64,000 nt of DNA from Meiothermus sp. Pnk-1 (GTDB lineage: Bacteria; Deinococcota; Deinococci; Deinococcales; Thermaceae), in the NCBI RefSeq assembly GCF_003226535.1, contig NZ_QKOB01000004.1:62001-126000 (forward strand), read 5' to 3'. Below, one piece after another: positions 50,712 to 60,178 of the stretch. Numbering within the stretch: the first letter of the stretch is position 1; each line of letters begins with the position of its first letter. The notes under the pieces were generated by a model. It saw only the letters and a program-made list of their open reading frames with translations. It was not told the DNA's origin and did not search any database. Position numbers and translations under genes: made by a program.

Positions 50712-51481
50712 CGTTTGTCCTCAACTACCTCTACTAGGGTTACTGCCACATCGCGAGCTTGTAGATACTCCACCGCCGACTTGGGCAAGGCTGCATCGCT
50801 TATGAGGACATGCACCATCTCCACAGGCGCTACCTGTGGCCCCATCACCTTGCCCCATTTGCTGCTGTCCGCCACCAAGATTGTCTTGCGGGCAGACCGT
50901 AAGGCCGCTTGCAAGACCCTGGCCTCGCTCTCTGAATAAACAGTCAGTCCACCCACCGGATCCATGCCGGTGATCCCTACAAAAGCCAGATTAACGAAGA
51001 CCTGAGCTAGACTAGCCTCAGCTGCTGGGCCGACCAAGGCCTCAGCATAACGCCGCACCGAGCCCCCGGTGAGCACTACCTCAAGTTGGGTAGCGTGCAT
51101 CAGCTCTTGGGCAATAGGTAGACTGTTGGTGATCACGGTAAGGTTTTCATTAGGCAGCAAGCGGGCGATCTCGGTGGTGGTAGTTCCGGGTGAGAGATAA
51201 AGGGTGTAGCCAGGCTGAACCAGTCTGACCGCTGCTTCCGCAATGGCGCGCTTTTGGGCATACTGCTGTACTATGCGCTCTCGGTAAGGAACTTCCTGGA
51301 CTCCTGCCAAGGCCACCCCACCGTGTAATTTGCGTACTAAACCCTGGGACTCCAGCAGCTGGATGTCTCGGTGGATGGTCATCTCGGATACACCAAACCT
51401 CTTGGCTGCCTCTGAGATCTTCACACGGCCTCGTTCGGCAGTCAGGCGTAACAAATTATGACGACGCTCCTCCGGTAGCAT
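50708..51481 (-). CDS. DeoR-family transcriptional repressor
   Basis: A 257-residue regulator. The N-terminal HTH (L-P-E-E-R-R-H-N-L-L-R-L; V-S-E-M-T-I-H-R-D-I-Q-L-L) is followed by the DeoRC sensor domain with Y-L-S-P-G-T-T-T-T-E-I-A and D-S-S-K-W-G-K near the end, which binds a sugar phosphate. ATG 51481 is preferred over the upstream TTG. It is the first gene of the sugar operon and probably represses it through the palindrome at 51536-51550. Confidence 0.9.
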   Translation of the reverse strand: MLPEERRHNLLRLTAERGRVKISEAAKRFGVSEMTIHRDIQLLESQGLVRKLHGGVALAGVQEVPYRERIVQQYAQKRAIAEAAVRLVQPGYTLYLSPGTTTTEIARLLPNENLTVITNSLPIAQELMHATQLEVVLTGGSVRRYAEALVGPAAEASLAQVFVNLAFVGITGMDPVGGLTVYSESEARVLQAALRSARKTILVADSSKWGKVMGPQVAPVEMVHVLISDAALPKSAVEYLQARDVAVTLVEVVEDKR

Positions 51482-51535
51482 AAAACGGCGATTACCTCGC
51501 AAAAGAGATACTTCTAGCTTATGAACCGAGTTTGG

Positions 51536-51550
51536 TTATGCGATGCATAA
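51536..51550. promoter_or_regulatory. Probable DeoR operator
   Basis: TTATGC, GAT, GCATAA: a perfect 6-bp inverted repeat 55 bases upstream of the DeoR start codon, inside an AT-rich promoter-like stretch. Position and form suit autoregulation and control of the operon. Confidence 0.5.
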
Positions 51551-51950
51551 TAAGACATCTCTTAAAAAAAGTCAACATTTCCTAACATTTATTGGGAGCC
51601 AACACCCTGATGTGGAACAATATCCCGGTTTACTGGCCGCAGTTTCGGCGGACTGATAAGCGCTCCGGACCGGCACCGTACTATACTTCATAGGTAGAAG
51701 AGTCAAACCGCGCAGGTACCCACTGCCAGTGGAGGTGTGGCAAAATGTTAGAATCTTTATCCCATAGATCCCTGAATCTCCTTGCCGATCCACTTTTCCC
51801 GGTATACCCTCCGGCATCTGGATGTGCAATCACAGCTCCAGAGACGGTCCCGTCAGCATCCGAGGGGCACGGTTATAGCTCCCCATAGGCAGCCACTTCG
51901 TACCGTCGATATAGGTATACTGTTACCCAAGCTTGTCTGGAGAGATCCCT
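51551..51950. other. Intergenic region before the FGGY kinase gene
   Basis: About 400 bases with no convincing gene on either strand. It should contain the divergent promoters for the DeoR operon and the plus-strand kinase. TATACT at 51917-51922 is a possible -10 for the kinase, but no good -35 was found. Confidence 0.4.
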
Positions 51951-53486
51951 ATGAAACGACACGGTCTGTTGGGCCTGGACATCGGCACCAGCGGTTGCAA
52001 AGGGTTGTTGGTGAGCCTGGAGGGGAGGGTTCTGGGCGCGCAGAGCGCGGAACATCCCCTGCTCGTCCCCCGGCCCGGCTGGGCCGAACAGGAGCCCGAG
52101 GTCTGGTGGGAGGCCTCTGTGGCGGTGCTAAAGCGGCTGGCAGAGCAGGCCGAAGAACAAAAGATCGAGATCCTGGCCCTGGGGCTCACCGGCCAGATGC
52201 ACGGCGCGGTGTTCCTGGATAGCCTCGGCAACCCCATCCGGCCCGCGCTATTGTGGAACGACGGACGCACCGCAGGCGAGTGCCGGGAGATCGAGGAACG
52301 GGTAGGCCCCCAGCGGCTGCGGGAGATCGCTGGAAACCCCGCCCTCACCGGCTTCCAGGCCCCGAAAATCCTCTGGTTGCGGAAGAACGAACCGGAGGCC
52401 TACGCCAGGGTCCGGCACCTTCTGCTGCCTAAAGACTTCATCCGTTACCGGCTCACCGGAGGGTTCGCCACCGATGCCTCGGACGCAGCCGGTACCCTGC
52501 TGCTCGACCTGGCGCGGCGCGACTACTCGCCGGAGATTCTGGGGGCGCTCGAGATCCCCCCCGAGTGGCTCCCCAGCGTCCATGAAGGCCCACAAATCAC
52601 CGGGTACGTGAGCCCGGAGGCGGCCCGCCGCACCGGGTTGCCGGCGGGCCTGCCGGTGGCGGCGGGTGGGGGGGATAACGCGGCGGCGGCGGTGGGGAGC
52701 GGGGTGGTACGGGAGGGAACCGCCTCGGTTTCGGTGGGCACCTCGGGGGTGATCTTCGCCCCCAGCGACCGCCTGCGCCTGGACCCGGAGGGGGCTTTGC
52801 ACGCTTTTTGCCACGCCGTACCGGGCAAGTACCACCTGATGGGGGTGGTCCTCTCCGCCGGGGGCAGCCTGCGCTGGTACCGGGACACCCTGGCCGGGGA
52901 AGAGGTGGCCGCCGCCCAAGGAGCCGGGCGCGATCCCTACGAGGTGCTGATGGATCAGGCCGGGCCGATCCCGGCGGGCGCCGAAGGGCTTTATTTCCTG
53001 CCCTACCTGGCAGGAGAGCGCACCCCCCACCTGGACCCCCAGGCCCGGGGGGGCTGGGTGGGGCTCAGCCTGGCCCACCGCAAAGGCCACCTGGTGCGGG
53101 CCATCCTCGAGGGGGTGGCCTTCGCGCTGAAGGACTCGCTGGTACGGATCACCGCCTTGGGAATCCAGCCAGAGGCCTTGCGCACCGTGGGCGGGGGAAT
53201 GCGCAGCCCGCTGTGGCGGGCCATCGTTGCGGCCACGCTGGAAGCCCCATTGCAGGGGCTCGAGGTGGAGGAGGGACCCGCCTTTGGCGCGGCGCTGCTG
53301 GCGGGGGTGGGGGTGGAGGTTTACCCGGACGTGGACGAGGCAGTGGCCAAAGCCGTCCGGCTCAAGCCCGAAACCACCTTCCCCGACCCTAGACTGGCGC
53401 AGACTTACCAGGAACTGTACCGGCAGTACATCCGGCTCTACCCGGCGCTCAAAGAGAGTGGCGTTTTTAGGGTACACCCAAAGTGA
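51951..53486 (+). CDS. xylB: Xylulokinase-type FGGY sugar kinase
   Basis: A 511-residue FGGY kinase. G-L-D-I-G-T-S-G-C-K-G is the phosphate-binding loop; G-L-T-G-Q-M-H-G-A-V and W-N-D-G-R-T are the xylulokinase substrate-side motifs; G-G-G-D-N-A-A-A-A carries the catalytic Asp; V-G-G-G-M-R-S-P-L-W is the adenosine motif. It phosphorylates xylulose or a similar ketose. ATG 51951 (M-K-R-H) with GGAGAG upstream is preferred to 51933. A hairpin separates it from the convergent second kinase. Confidence 0.85.
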   Translation: MKRHGLLGLDIGTSGCKGLLVSLEGRVLGAQSAEHPLLVPRPGWAEQEPEVWWEASVAVLKRLAEQAEEQKIEILALGLTGQMHGAVFLDSLGNPIRPALLWNDGRTAGECREIEERVGPQRLREIAGNPALTGFQAPKILWLRKNEPEAYARVRHLLLPKDFIRYRLTGGFATDASDAAGTLLLDLARRDYSPEILGALEIPPEWLPSVHEGPQITGYVSPEAARRTGLPAGLPVAAGGGDNAAAAVGSGVVREGTASVSVGTSGVIFAPSDRLRLDPEGALHAFCHAVPGKYHLMGVVLSAGGSLRWYRDTLAGEEVAAAQGAGRDPYEVLMDQAGPIPAGAEGLYFLPYLAGERTPHLDPQARGGWVGLSLAHRKGHLVRAILEGVAFALKDSLVRITALGIQPEALRTVGGGMRSPLWRAIVAATLEAPLQGLEVEEGPAFGAALLAGVGVEVYPDVDEAVAKAVRLKPETTFPDPRLAQTYQELYRQYIRLYPALKESGVFRVHPK

Positions 53487-53487
53487 A

Positions 53488-53512
53488 GCGCCCCTGAAGA
53501 ATACTCAGGCGC
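53488..53512. terminator. Hairpin between convergent kinase genes
   Basis: GCGCCCCTGA and TCAGGCGC can pair with a 2-base bulge across the 18-base gap between the two convergent genes and could stop transcription from both sides. No long T-run is present. Confidence 0.35.
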
Positions 53513-55022
53513 CCTCCTGGCCCATCCCGGCGAGGCGGTGCATCAGGGTACGGGTGGCGGCGTAGATTTCCAGGTAAATCCGGTACAACTCGTCATAGCG
53601 GGCTTTGTGGGCGGGATTGGGGGCGACGCGCCCTTTGAGGCGCACCCACCGTTCCAGATCGTCCCAGCGCAGGAGGCCCCCGGCCACCCCGGCTAAGAAA
53701 GCGTCGCCGTAGCTAGCCCCGAGGGTCACCTCGGGCAGGAGCTGTTCCTGGCCGCTGATGTCGCTGACGATCTGTAGCCAGGTGCGCCCCTGGGTGCCGC
53801 CCCCCACCGCTACTACACGCCGTACTGAGGTACCAACCTCCCCGAGGGTCTCGAGGTTGTGGCGGATACCGTATCCCACGCCCTCGAGGGCTGCCCGGAA
53901 CAGCTCCTCGCGGCGGTGCGAGAGGCTGAGCCCGGCGATGAGGCCCCGGGCTTTGGGGTCGTTGATGGGGGTGCGCTCGCCGCTGAAGTAAGGCAGGACC
54001 AGCAAGCCGCGGGCCCCCGCCGGTACCTGCTCGGCTGCCTGGTAGAGTCGTTTGTAGGCTTCGGTCTCGCTCAGGTCGCGGGCCAGCTCGTCACGGAACC
54101 AGCGGGTCAGGCTGCCGCTGGTGGCCATCCCCGCTGCCAGGTTGTACTGCCCCTGGCGGGCCCCGGCGACCGTCCACAGGCGGGGGTCGGGGGTGGGGCT
54201 CTCCTGCACCAGGAGTAAGAACGCGGTGCTGCCGTACATGACCATCAGGTCCCCCGGATGGGCCACCCCCACGCTCACCGCCTCGGCCAGGGCGTCCACC
54301 GCCCCCACGGCCACCGGGGTACCCGCTTTGAGGCCGGTTTCCCGGGCCCCTTGCGGGCTCACCTCCCCGGCCAGTTCGTCGCTCCAGCCCAGGCGGGGCA
54401 GGAGTGAAGGGTCGGCTACCTGCTGGGCGTAACGGTCCGTCCACTCCAAGCTCTTCAGGTCGAAGAGGGGAATGTAGTGGCTGGCGGTATGGCGGTCCAT
54501 GACGTGCTCGCCCGTCAGGCGGTAGGTCAGGTAACTGCTGGCGGTGGTGATGCGCGCTGTTTGCCGCCAGATTTCGGGCTCGTGGCGCCTGAGCCAGAGG
54601 ATCTTCGGTCCTACGGCCTGGCTGGAGAGGGCCATGCCGCTGAGCCTGAAAAGCGCTGCGGGGCCGATGGAGCGCTCGAGCAACTCGATTTCCTCGGTAG
54701 CGCGGGTGTCCACCCCGTACAGGATTCCCCGCCGCAGCGGGCGGCCTTGCCGGTCCAAAGGCAGCAGACACGGTCCGATCGCGCTGAGGCATACCGCGGC
54801 CACCTCGCCTGCGGTATAGGGTCTACCGTCGAGGAGAGTTTTACAGAGGGCCACCACGTCGGCCCACCACACCCTCTCCGCGTCCTGCTCGGCCCATCCC
54901 GGATGCGGGATGTCCAGGCCGTGTTCGACTACCTGACTCTTCAGCACGGTGCCATCGGGCGCTACCAGCACCCCCTTGCTGCTGTAGGTGCCTACGTCGA
55001 TACCCAGGAGCAATTCGCTCAT
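53505..55022 (-). CDS. FGGY-family sugar kinase (xylulokinase/gluconokinase-like)
   Basis: A 505-residue FGGY kinase, a second copy related to the convergent one. L-G-I-D-V-G-T-Y-S-S-K-G is the phosphate loop, G-A-V-D-A-L-A-E-A carries the catalytic Asp, and V-A-V-G-G-G-T-Q-G-R-T-W is the adenosine motif. Here Y-S-S-K-G and D-T-R-A differ from XylB, so the substrate is likely another ketose or sugar acid. GAATAGAG precedes the ATG only weakly. It faces a region of transposase relics. Confidence 0.85.
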   Translation of the reverse strand: MSELLLGIDVGTYSSKGVLVAPDGTVLKSQVVEHGLDIPHPGWAEQDAERVWWADVVALCKTLLDGRPYTAGEVAAVCLSAIGPCLLPLDRQGRPLRRGILYGVDTRATEEIELLERSIGPAALFRLSGMALSSQAVGPKILWLRRHEPEIWRQTARITTASSYLTYRLTGEHVMDRHTASHYIPLFDLKSLEWTDRYAQQVADPSLLPRLGWSDELAGEVSPQGARETGLKAGTPVAVGAVDALAEAVSVGVAHPGDLMVMYGSTAFLLLVQESPTPDPRLWTVAGARQGQYNLAAGMATSGSLTRWFRDELARDLSETEAYKRLYQAAEQVPAGARGLLVLPYFSGERTPINDPKARGLIAGLSLSHRREELFRAALEGVGYGIRHNLETLGEVGTSVRRVVAVGGGTQGRTWLQIVSDISGQEQLLPEVTLGASYGDAFLAGVAGGLLRWDDLERWVRLKGRVAPNPAHKARYDELYRIYLEIYAATRTLMHRLAGMGQEGA

Positions 55023-55153
55023 CTCTATTCCCTAAGAACGCACGCTTTGTAACGGGTATGCGCTTCAAACATCGGTATCAAGTGTTGCCGCTCTCATTCA
55101 GTTTAGCAAAAGGTTGACCCTCCACGAAAAGCGATGAGAAGAAAGGCATAAAA

Positions 55154-55440
55154 CTAGGCTGAAAGCGAAGAAAGCTCGGTCAGAAGCTGAGATCTGAGGA
55201 TTTTTGCAGCATTTTGCTGTGCTGCACGCCAAGAAAGATCTGGATGTAGTTGTTTTTGTTGTCGAACAAGATGTAGGGCAGTGATGGCAAGGTCAGCATG
55301 TTTGAGTTGAGCAGCATAGGAACGAGAAAGGCATTTGAATAGAGCAAGATTCTGTTTGAGCAAGCGATGTACCCGTTCTAAATCCCAACGAGCTTTCCAA
55401 GCCGCAAGGTCTTCTTGGATACCCACATCTAGGGTGGAGA
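55154..55440 (-). pseudogene. IS4-like transposase C-terminal relic
   Basis: Minus-strand sequence with A-R-W-D-L-E-R-V-H-R-L-L-K-Q-N-L-A, the R-W-x-I/L-E catalytic-Glu helix of IS4-type transposases, then a helical tail ending L-T-E-L-S-S-L-S-A. It is read in the same frame as, and directly joined to, the tail of an IS630 transposase, so two relics are fused. The N-terminal two thirds are absent. Confidence 0.6.
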
Positions 55441-55446
55441 ATAAGT

Positions 55447-55775
55447 CAAACAACTTGAAACTTTCCTTCTGTACCGTGAACTGCCAGCTCACCGTGACCC
55501 GACGTCGATTACGCTCCGCCACCCAGGCCCGTACCTCCCGCTCTAATGCCTCTTAGGTTCCAATGCGGCGCTGCAAGCACTGCCGGGAGAGAGTCGATGG
55601 CTCAATCTCCACCATGTTCAGCAAACTGGCCCTGGGCGGGGTGTAGTTCCACTCCCACCGCTCCATCAGGGCAAACGCCTGCGCTGCAGGCAGATGCGCA
55701 TAGAAGGAGGCCGGGCTGTGGGTGGAAAGGTTATCCTGCACCAGGCGGATGAGCCGAGCATGGGGGAACTGCGTA
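55447..55775 (-). pseudogene. IS630-family transposase relic with in-frame stop
   Basis: Minus-strand frame reading R-L-V-Q-D-N-L-S-T-H-S-P-A-S (second Asp of DDE_3) and L-N-M-V-E-I-E (catalytic Glu). It stops at a TAA near 55553 and then continues in the same frame with R-E-V-R-A-W-V-A-E-R-N, the family C-terminus, before joining the IS4-like relic near 55445. The N-terminus is missing. Both relics fill the gap 55023-55848. Confidence 0.7.
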
Positions 55776-55848
55776 CTCCCCGCCTATTCGTCGGTTATAG
55801 ACCTGTATCCGGCCGGGATTCTTGCGACACCGGCTGGTTGGAAGGAGG

Positions 55849-56688
55849 TCAGATCTGCGAAGCCAGGTGGCGCTGCAGAAAATTTCGCACCTCCTGCAAA
55901 TACCGCTCTTGCTCTTCCACATGGGGCGAGTGCCCGCTATTCTCGAAGATCACCAGCTGGCTATTGGGGAGTAGCCGGTGTAACTCCTGGCTGGCCTCGA
56001 GCGGGGTAATCCAGTCGTGGCGGCCTACCGTGACCAAGACCGGGACCTTGATCTCGGGGAGGCGGGCGGTGAGGTCGTAATTGGGCTGGTTGCGGCGGAA
56101 GGCCCAATTGTGGGTCTGGTAGCGGAAGGGGAGGGCGGCCAGCCGCCGGGCTTCCTCCTCGGGGTCGCGCCGGACAGTATAGAGCGGCTGGATCATGGCG
56201 AAGCTCTCGCGAAAGTCCTCGTCGGAGGTCAGGCGGCCGGAGAAGAGCCGATCCAAGCGCTCCCCGTCCATCGGTAAGCCGCTCGCCAGCGCCCGTTGCT
56301 TAGCGGTGTACTGGTACTTGTTGCTCGCGGCGGTGTCGCGCAGGATAAGGGCGTGTAGGTTCTCCGGGTGGCGCAGGGCGTACTCCAGGGCGATAAAGCC
56401 CCCATACGAGCCGCCCAGCAGCACGATCCGGCCCAGGTTCAGCTTCTGGCGCAACCCCTCGAGGTCGGCCACAAACTGCTCGTGAGAATAGGGCTCGCGG
56501 CCCTCCGACTCGCCGTTGCCACGCTGGTCATAGCTGATAAGGCGGAAAGTATCGGTGAGGGGTTGGAACGCTGCCCAGTCCCCCTTGCGGCTACCCATGC
56601 CGGGGCCGCCGTGCAAGGTGACGAAGGGGATTTTTTCGCCGCCCGAGTCGTCGTAAACCAAATTTACCCCGTTGATTTCGATATGCAT
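55849..56688 (-). CDS. pip: Proline iminopeptidase (alpha/beta hydrolase)
   Basis: A 279-residue alpha/beta hydrolase. The oxyanion motif T-L-H-G-G-P-G-M-G, nucleophile elbow G-G-S-Y-G-G (Ser), acid in G-R-H-D-W-I-T-P (Asp) and base in S-G-H-S-P-H (His) match proline iminopeptidase, which releases N-terminal proline from peptides. Residues 110-210 form the helical cap. No signal peptide. It is the last gene of the peptide-import operon, a fitting place for an intracellular peptidase. Confidence 0.85.
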   Translation of the reverse strand: MHIEINGVNLVYDDSGGEKIPFVTLHGGPGMGSRKGDWAAFQPLTDTFRLISYDQRGNGESEGREPYSHEQFVADLEGLRQKLNLGRIVLLGGSYGGFIALEYALRHPENLHALILRDTAASNKYQYTAKQRALASGLPMDGERLDRLFSGRLTSDEDFRESFAMIQPLYTVRRDPEEEARRLAALPFRYQTHNWAFRRNQPNYDLTARLPEIKVPVLVTVGRHDWITPLEASQELHRLLPNSQLVIFENSGHSPHVEEQERYLQEVRNFLQRHLASQI

Positions 56689-56713
56689 TATCGCTCCCCC
56701 GCAGGCTATCTGC

Positions 56714-57916
56714 CTACTTGTACCAGACTTCCTTTAGCACCCGCATGATGTTACCCCCCACCACCTTGGCGATATCCTCGTCGCTATAACCGTGCTTGAC
56801 CAGCCAGCGCACGATGTTAGGGAAAGCTTCAGCTGGGCTCTCCAAGCCGTCCACCCACTCCACTTTGGGATACTCCAGCGCCCCCCGGCTGGCGGCGATG
56901 GACAAGGCCTCCGAGAGGGTGTGGTGCAGACCCACATGATCGCCAAAGAGCACGTCTGGGCCGAAAGCTACGTGGTCAATGCCCACTAAGTCTACGCAGT
57001 ACTCGAAGTGCTCCATAAAGCTATCGATGGAGTGGCGAGGGTTCTTATGGGTGATGGTGGTATGGGGGGCGGCTTCGATGCCGATGACTCCGCCTTTGGC
57101 CGCGCAGGCCTTGATCACCTCATCGGGCTTGAGGCGGTTGGAGTTCCACAAGGCCCGGGCCCCGGCGTGGGTGATGAAGACCGGCTTCTCGCTGATTTCG
57201 ATGGTGTCCATGGAAGTGCGGTCGCCGGAATGGGAGATGTCGATGGCAATGCCCAGCTTGTTCATCCGCTGAACCGCCTTGCGTCCGAACACGGTGAGCC
57301 CGCCGTCGTTGGGCTCGCGTAAGCCCCCGCCGAGTTGGTTGCCCTCGCTATAGGCGATTCCCAAACAGCGTACCCCCAGGCCATAGAGGATGTCCAAGCG
57401 ATCGAGCTCGTTCTCGATCATGGCCGCGCCCTCGAGCGAGACCACGAAAGCAATCTGCCCATTTTGCTTGGCCCGCACGATATCCTCAGTGGTGGTAGCC
57501 AATACCACCATGTCCTGGTGGGCAATATCCGAAAGGCGCATCCCGATGTCATAGATGATGTCGTCCCACTTCCAGCCCGAGCGTGAAGTGATCATGGCGG
57601 TGCCGTTCATGAGGTTGTCAAACACGCAGTCCAGACCGCTTACACTGAGGCCTTCGTAGCCAGTCCAATCCCGGCCTTGGCGGCGAAATTCGAAGAACTC
57701 GGCGAGGTTTTCAGGGGCTACGAAACAGTGATCGTGCAATGAGATGATGAGGTTTTCCCGGAAGATGCGCTTTACCCGCTCCTCCTGCTCAGGGGTCACC
57801 TCTACCTTGCGGCTTGGCACCCGGTCCAGCTCCTTGGCCAGCTTGAAGGGCTTGTAGTCAACACCGGGCTCGAGGTACTGGAAAGACTTGTATCCGCTAT
57901 AGCGTTTATTCTGCAT
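56714..57916 (-). CDS. Membrane-dipeptidase-type peptidase (M19)
   Basis: A 400-residue zinc dipeptidase of family M19. Metal ligands are H-D-H (residues 61-63 region, S-L-H-D-H), the bridging Glu in V-S-L-E-G-A, and His residues in D-I-S-H-S-G and I-T-H-A-G-A-R. It cleaves dipeptides, including those with D-residues. No signal peptide, so it is cytoplasmic here. The start overlaps the upstream gene stop by 11 bases. Confidence 0.9.
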   Translation of the reverse strand: MQNKRYSGYKSFQYLEPGVDYKPFKLAKELDRVPSRKVEVTPEQEERVKRIFRENLIISLHDHCFVAPENLAEFFEFRRQGRDWTGYEGLSVSGLDCVFDNLMNGTAMITSRSGWKWDDIIYDIGMRLSDIAHQDMVVLATTTEDIVRAKQNGQIAFVVSLEGAAMIENELDRLDILYGLGVRCLGIAYSEGNQLGGGLREPNDGGLTVFGRKAVQRMNKLGIAIDISHSGDRTSMDTIEISEKPVFITHAGARALWNSNRLKPDEVIKACAAKGGVIGIEAAPHTTITHKNPRHSIDSFMEHFEYCVDLVGIDHVAFGPDVLFGDHVGLHHTLSEALSIAASRGALEYPKVEWVDGLESPAEAFPNIVRWLVKHGYSDEDIAKVVGGNIMRVLKEVWYK

Positions 57917-59258
57917 GATTCACTCCTGTGAGGGGCACGATCTCCGGCAGAGCCAGGCCGTTCGCCGCGGCGAAGGCCGTGGCTTGGAGGGCTGCCCCGG
58001 CGATGAGGCCGCCAGCGCTCAAGTAGGTGCTGGCGACCAGATGATAAGGATGGCTGAGAAACTCATTGTAAGCGCCGCTGAAGGCGGGCCAGGCTTCTGG
58101 CGGGGTGTCTAGAGCTTGACGGGCCATCTCGAGCGCTCGAGTAAGGAGCTGCTTCGCCCCGGCGAAGCCGAAGTCCTGGTTGGGTCGGGGTGCACTGTCG
58201 AGGAGGAAGGGAGCGGCCAAGCCCTCCCCGACTGGGCTGTTCGTCAGCCAGAGCCGCATCCGCTCGAGCACTTGCCGGGACTCCTCGAGAGCTGCCGTCC
58301 ATAGCTCGGGGCCACTCTGCCCCAGAAAAGGCGGGGTGTTCGGCGGAAGGTGTAGCTGCAAAGGGGCCAGGCGCTCGAGCACCACTTCCAGCTCGTGGAC
58401 GGTACGGGTGGCCTCGGATAGCGTTTCGCGGCCGACCGTACCGGTCTTGGGGCTGACGCTTCCGTGCGCCCTGACCGTCTTCAGGGCGTTGGCGAGCAGC
58501 CTCGAGGCGGGGAGCCAACCCAGTTGCAGGGCGCTGGCCCCGAACTCCGGGTGTGAACCGAACAGGATGATCTGGCCGGCGCCCACCGGCTGGTGGTAGG
58601 CGATGCGGGCGCCTCGGGCGATGGAGCGCTCGAGGGTAGTCTCGCCGTCGAGCCCCAGCGACCGCTCGAAGGGGGTGAAGGCTTCGGTTGCCCGCAGTAC
58701 TTCCCCTGCCGCCCCTGGTTCCGGCGGGAAGAGGGGACCGTTGTAGTGAACGATCTCGAAAGGCTCGGAGAATCCCTCAAATAGCGGGTGATCCTCCGGC
58801 CTGACCTGTATCCGGCCCGTTCCTGGCGAGTCCAGACCCCACTCGCCGGTGGAGGCATTCAACGGGGTCACCTCGCACATCTGAAATTGGGCCGCCGCCG
58901 GTAGGGCTTCGCGGTAGGGGTCGCTCATCCTGAGTGGGTGACAGGAGCCTGCGCAGGTGCCGATGTATGTGCCCCCGGAATCGACCCAAGCGCGAACCCT
59001 GGCGACTCCTGTGGCTCCTAACGGCTCGAGTTGCCCGGCCATCGCTAGAAGCCCGCCGCCAGGGAAGATCACCGCGTCGAGACTGTCGAGGCCGCCCGCG
59101 GTGATCTCCTCCGCGTAGATCACCCTGGGCTGGCCCCCCCACAAGGCCAGCAGGGCTAGGTGGTGCGCGGGGGCTCCGCCGGAGGCGTAGACGGCCACCC
59201 GCAGGTTCCTCAACTGGGGAGGCCCCGAGAGCGTGGTCTCATTCCGCCGGTTTGTCAT
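57906..59258 (-). CDS. BPL_N-domain (amidotransferase-like) protein
   Basis: A 450-residue protein. The first ~240 residues resemble the biotin-protein-ligase N-terminal (BPL_N) glutamine-amidotransferase fold: V-A-V-Y-A-S-G-G-A-P, V-I-F-P-G-G-G, G-G-T-Y-I-G-T-C-A-G-S (nucleophile-elbow-type Cys) and A-Y-H-Q-P-V-G-A-G-Q. The rest is helical without known domain. It could be an amidohydrolase for a peptide-like or cyclic ligand carried by the neighbouring importer; that is inference. AGGAGA precedes the start. Confidence 0.7.
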   Translation of the reverse strand: MTNRRNETTLSGPPQLRNLRVAVYASGGAPAHHLALLALWGGQPRVIYAEEITAGGLDSLDAVIFPGGGLLAMAGQLEPLGATGVARVRAWVDSGGTYIGTCAGSCHPLRMSDPYREALPAAAQFQMCEVTPLNASTGEWGLDSPGTGRIQVRPEDHPLFEGFSEPFEIVHYNGPLFPPEPGAAGEVLRATEAFTPFERSLGLDGETTLERSIARGARIAYHQPVGAGQIILFGSHPEFGASALQLGWLPASRLLANALKTVRAHGSVSPKTGTVGRETLSEATRTVHELEVVLERLAPLQLHLPPNTPPFLGQSGPELWTAALEESRQVLERMRLWLTNSPVGEGLAAPFLLDSAPRPNQDFGFAGAKQLLTRALEMARQALDTPPEAWPAFSGAYNEFLSHPYHLVASTYLSAGGLIAGAALQATAFAAANGLALPEIVPLTGVNHAE

Positions 59259-59311
59259 TTTCTCCTTTCATACCGTCTACCTGGATACTGTGATCTTCCC
59301 CGCCTCGAGCC

Positions 59312-60178
59312 CTAATTTCTCGGATCCAGGAGGTCCCGCAGCGCGTTGCCTAAAACATTGAAAGCCAGCACCGTCACCGCGATGAAAAGCCCTGGCCAGA
59401 TCGCCAGCATGGGGTTGGAGTAGAGGTAAGCCTGGGCGTTTTGCAGCATGTTGCCCCAGGAAGCCAGTGGGGGCTGAATGCCCAGCCCCAGGTAGCTGAG
59501 GGCGGCCTCGGTGAGAATAGCCCAGCCTACCCCCAGGGTGGCCAGCACGATAGCCTGAGGCAGTACCTGGGGAAAGATATGCCGGAACATGATGCGTGCG
59601 TGGGAGGCTCCCAGGGCGTGCATCGCCTCCACAAACTCGCGCCCCCGGTACTTGGCGAACTCGGCGTAGACCACCCGCGCCATCTGAGCCCAGAAGCCGA
59701 TTCCTACCGTGACTACCACGGTCAGGGGATGATTGCCGAAGACCGTCACGATCACCAGCACCAAGAAGAAGCTAGGGATGGACATAAACACGTCCACCAA
59801 CCGCATCACTAGGGTTTCAGCCCAGCCTTTGAAATAGCCGGCTATGCTCCCGGCTAAGCTTCCGATGGTGAGCCCCACCAGCATGGAGAGCAGACCTACA
59901 GCGAGCGAGACCCGCCCCCCATAGAGCAACCGACTCAGCATGTCTCGCCCCAGCTCATCGGTACCAAAAGGATGGGCGGGGCTCGAGGTGGCCAGGATGT
60001 TAAGCGGGTCGGTGGCGTCTGGGGCTACCCGGTATAGGGTGGGACCAAAAACCACCAGTAAGGCTAACAGGCAGATTATTAGAAAAGCTCCTAACCCCAC
60101 CGGGTTGCGGCGAACCCGCAGCCAGAAGCGACTGCGGGGGCGGGAGGGGGCGGAAGAACTCGGGATGGCGCTATTCAT
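59312..60178 (-). CDS. Peptide-type ABC permease (DppC/OppC family)
   Basis: A 288-residue permease of the second peptide importer. R-R-N-P-V-G-L-G-A-F-L-I-I-C precedes the first helix. D-E-L-G-R-D-M-L-S-R-L-L-Y-G is the external loop motif and E-A-M-H-A-L-G-A-S-H-A-R-I the coupling loop. Its start overlaps the DppB-type stop by eight bases, the same arrangement as in the first importer. Confidence 0.9.
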   Translation of the reverse strand: MNSAIPSSSAPSRPRSRFWLRVRRNPVGLGAFLIICLLALLVVFGPTLYRVAPDATDPLNILATSSPAHPFGTDELGRDMLSRLLYGGRVSLAVGLLSMLVGLTIGSLAGSIAGYFKGWAETLVMRLVDVFMSIPSFFLVLVIVTVFGNHPLTVVVTVGIGFWAQMARVVYAEFAKYRGREFVEAMHALGASHARIMFRHIFPQVLPQAIVLATLGVGWAILTEAALSYLGLGIQPPLASWGNMLQNAQAYLYSNPMLAIWPGLFIAVTVLAFNVLGNALRDLLDPRN

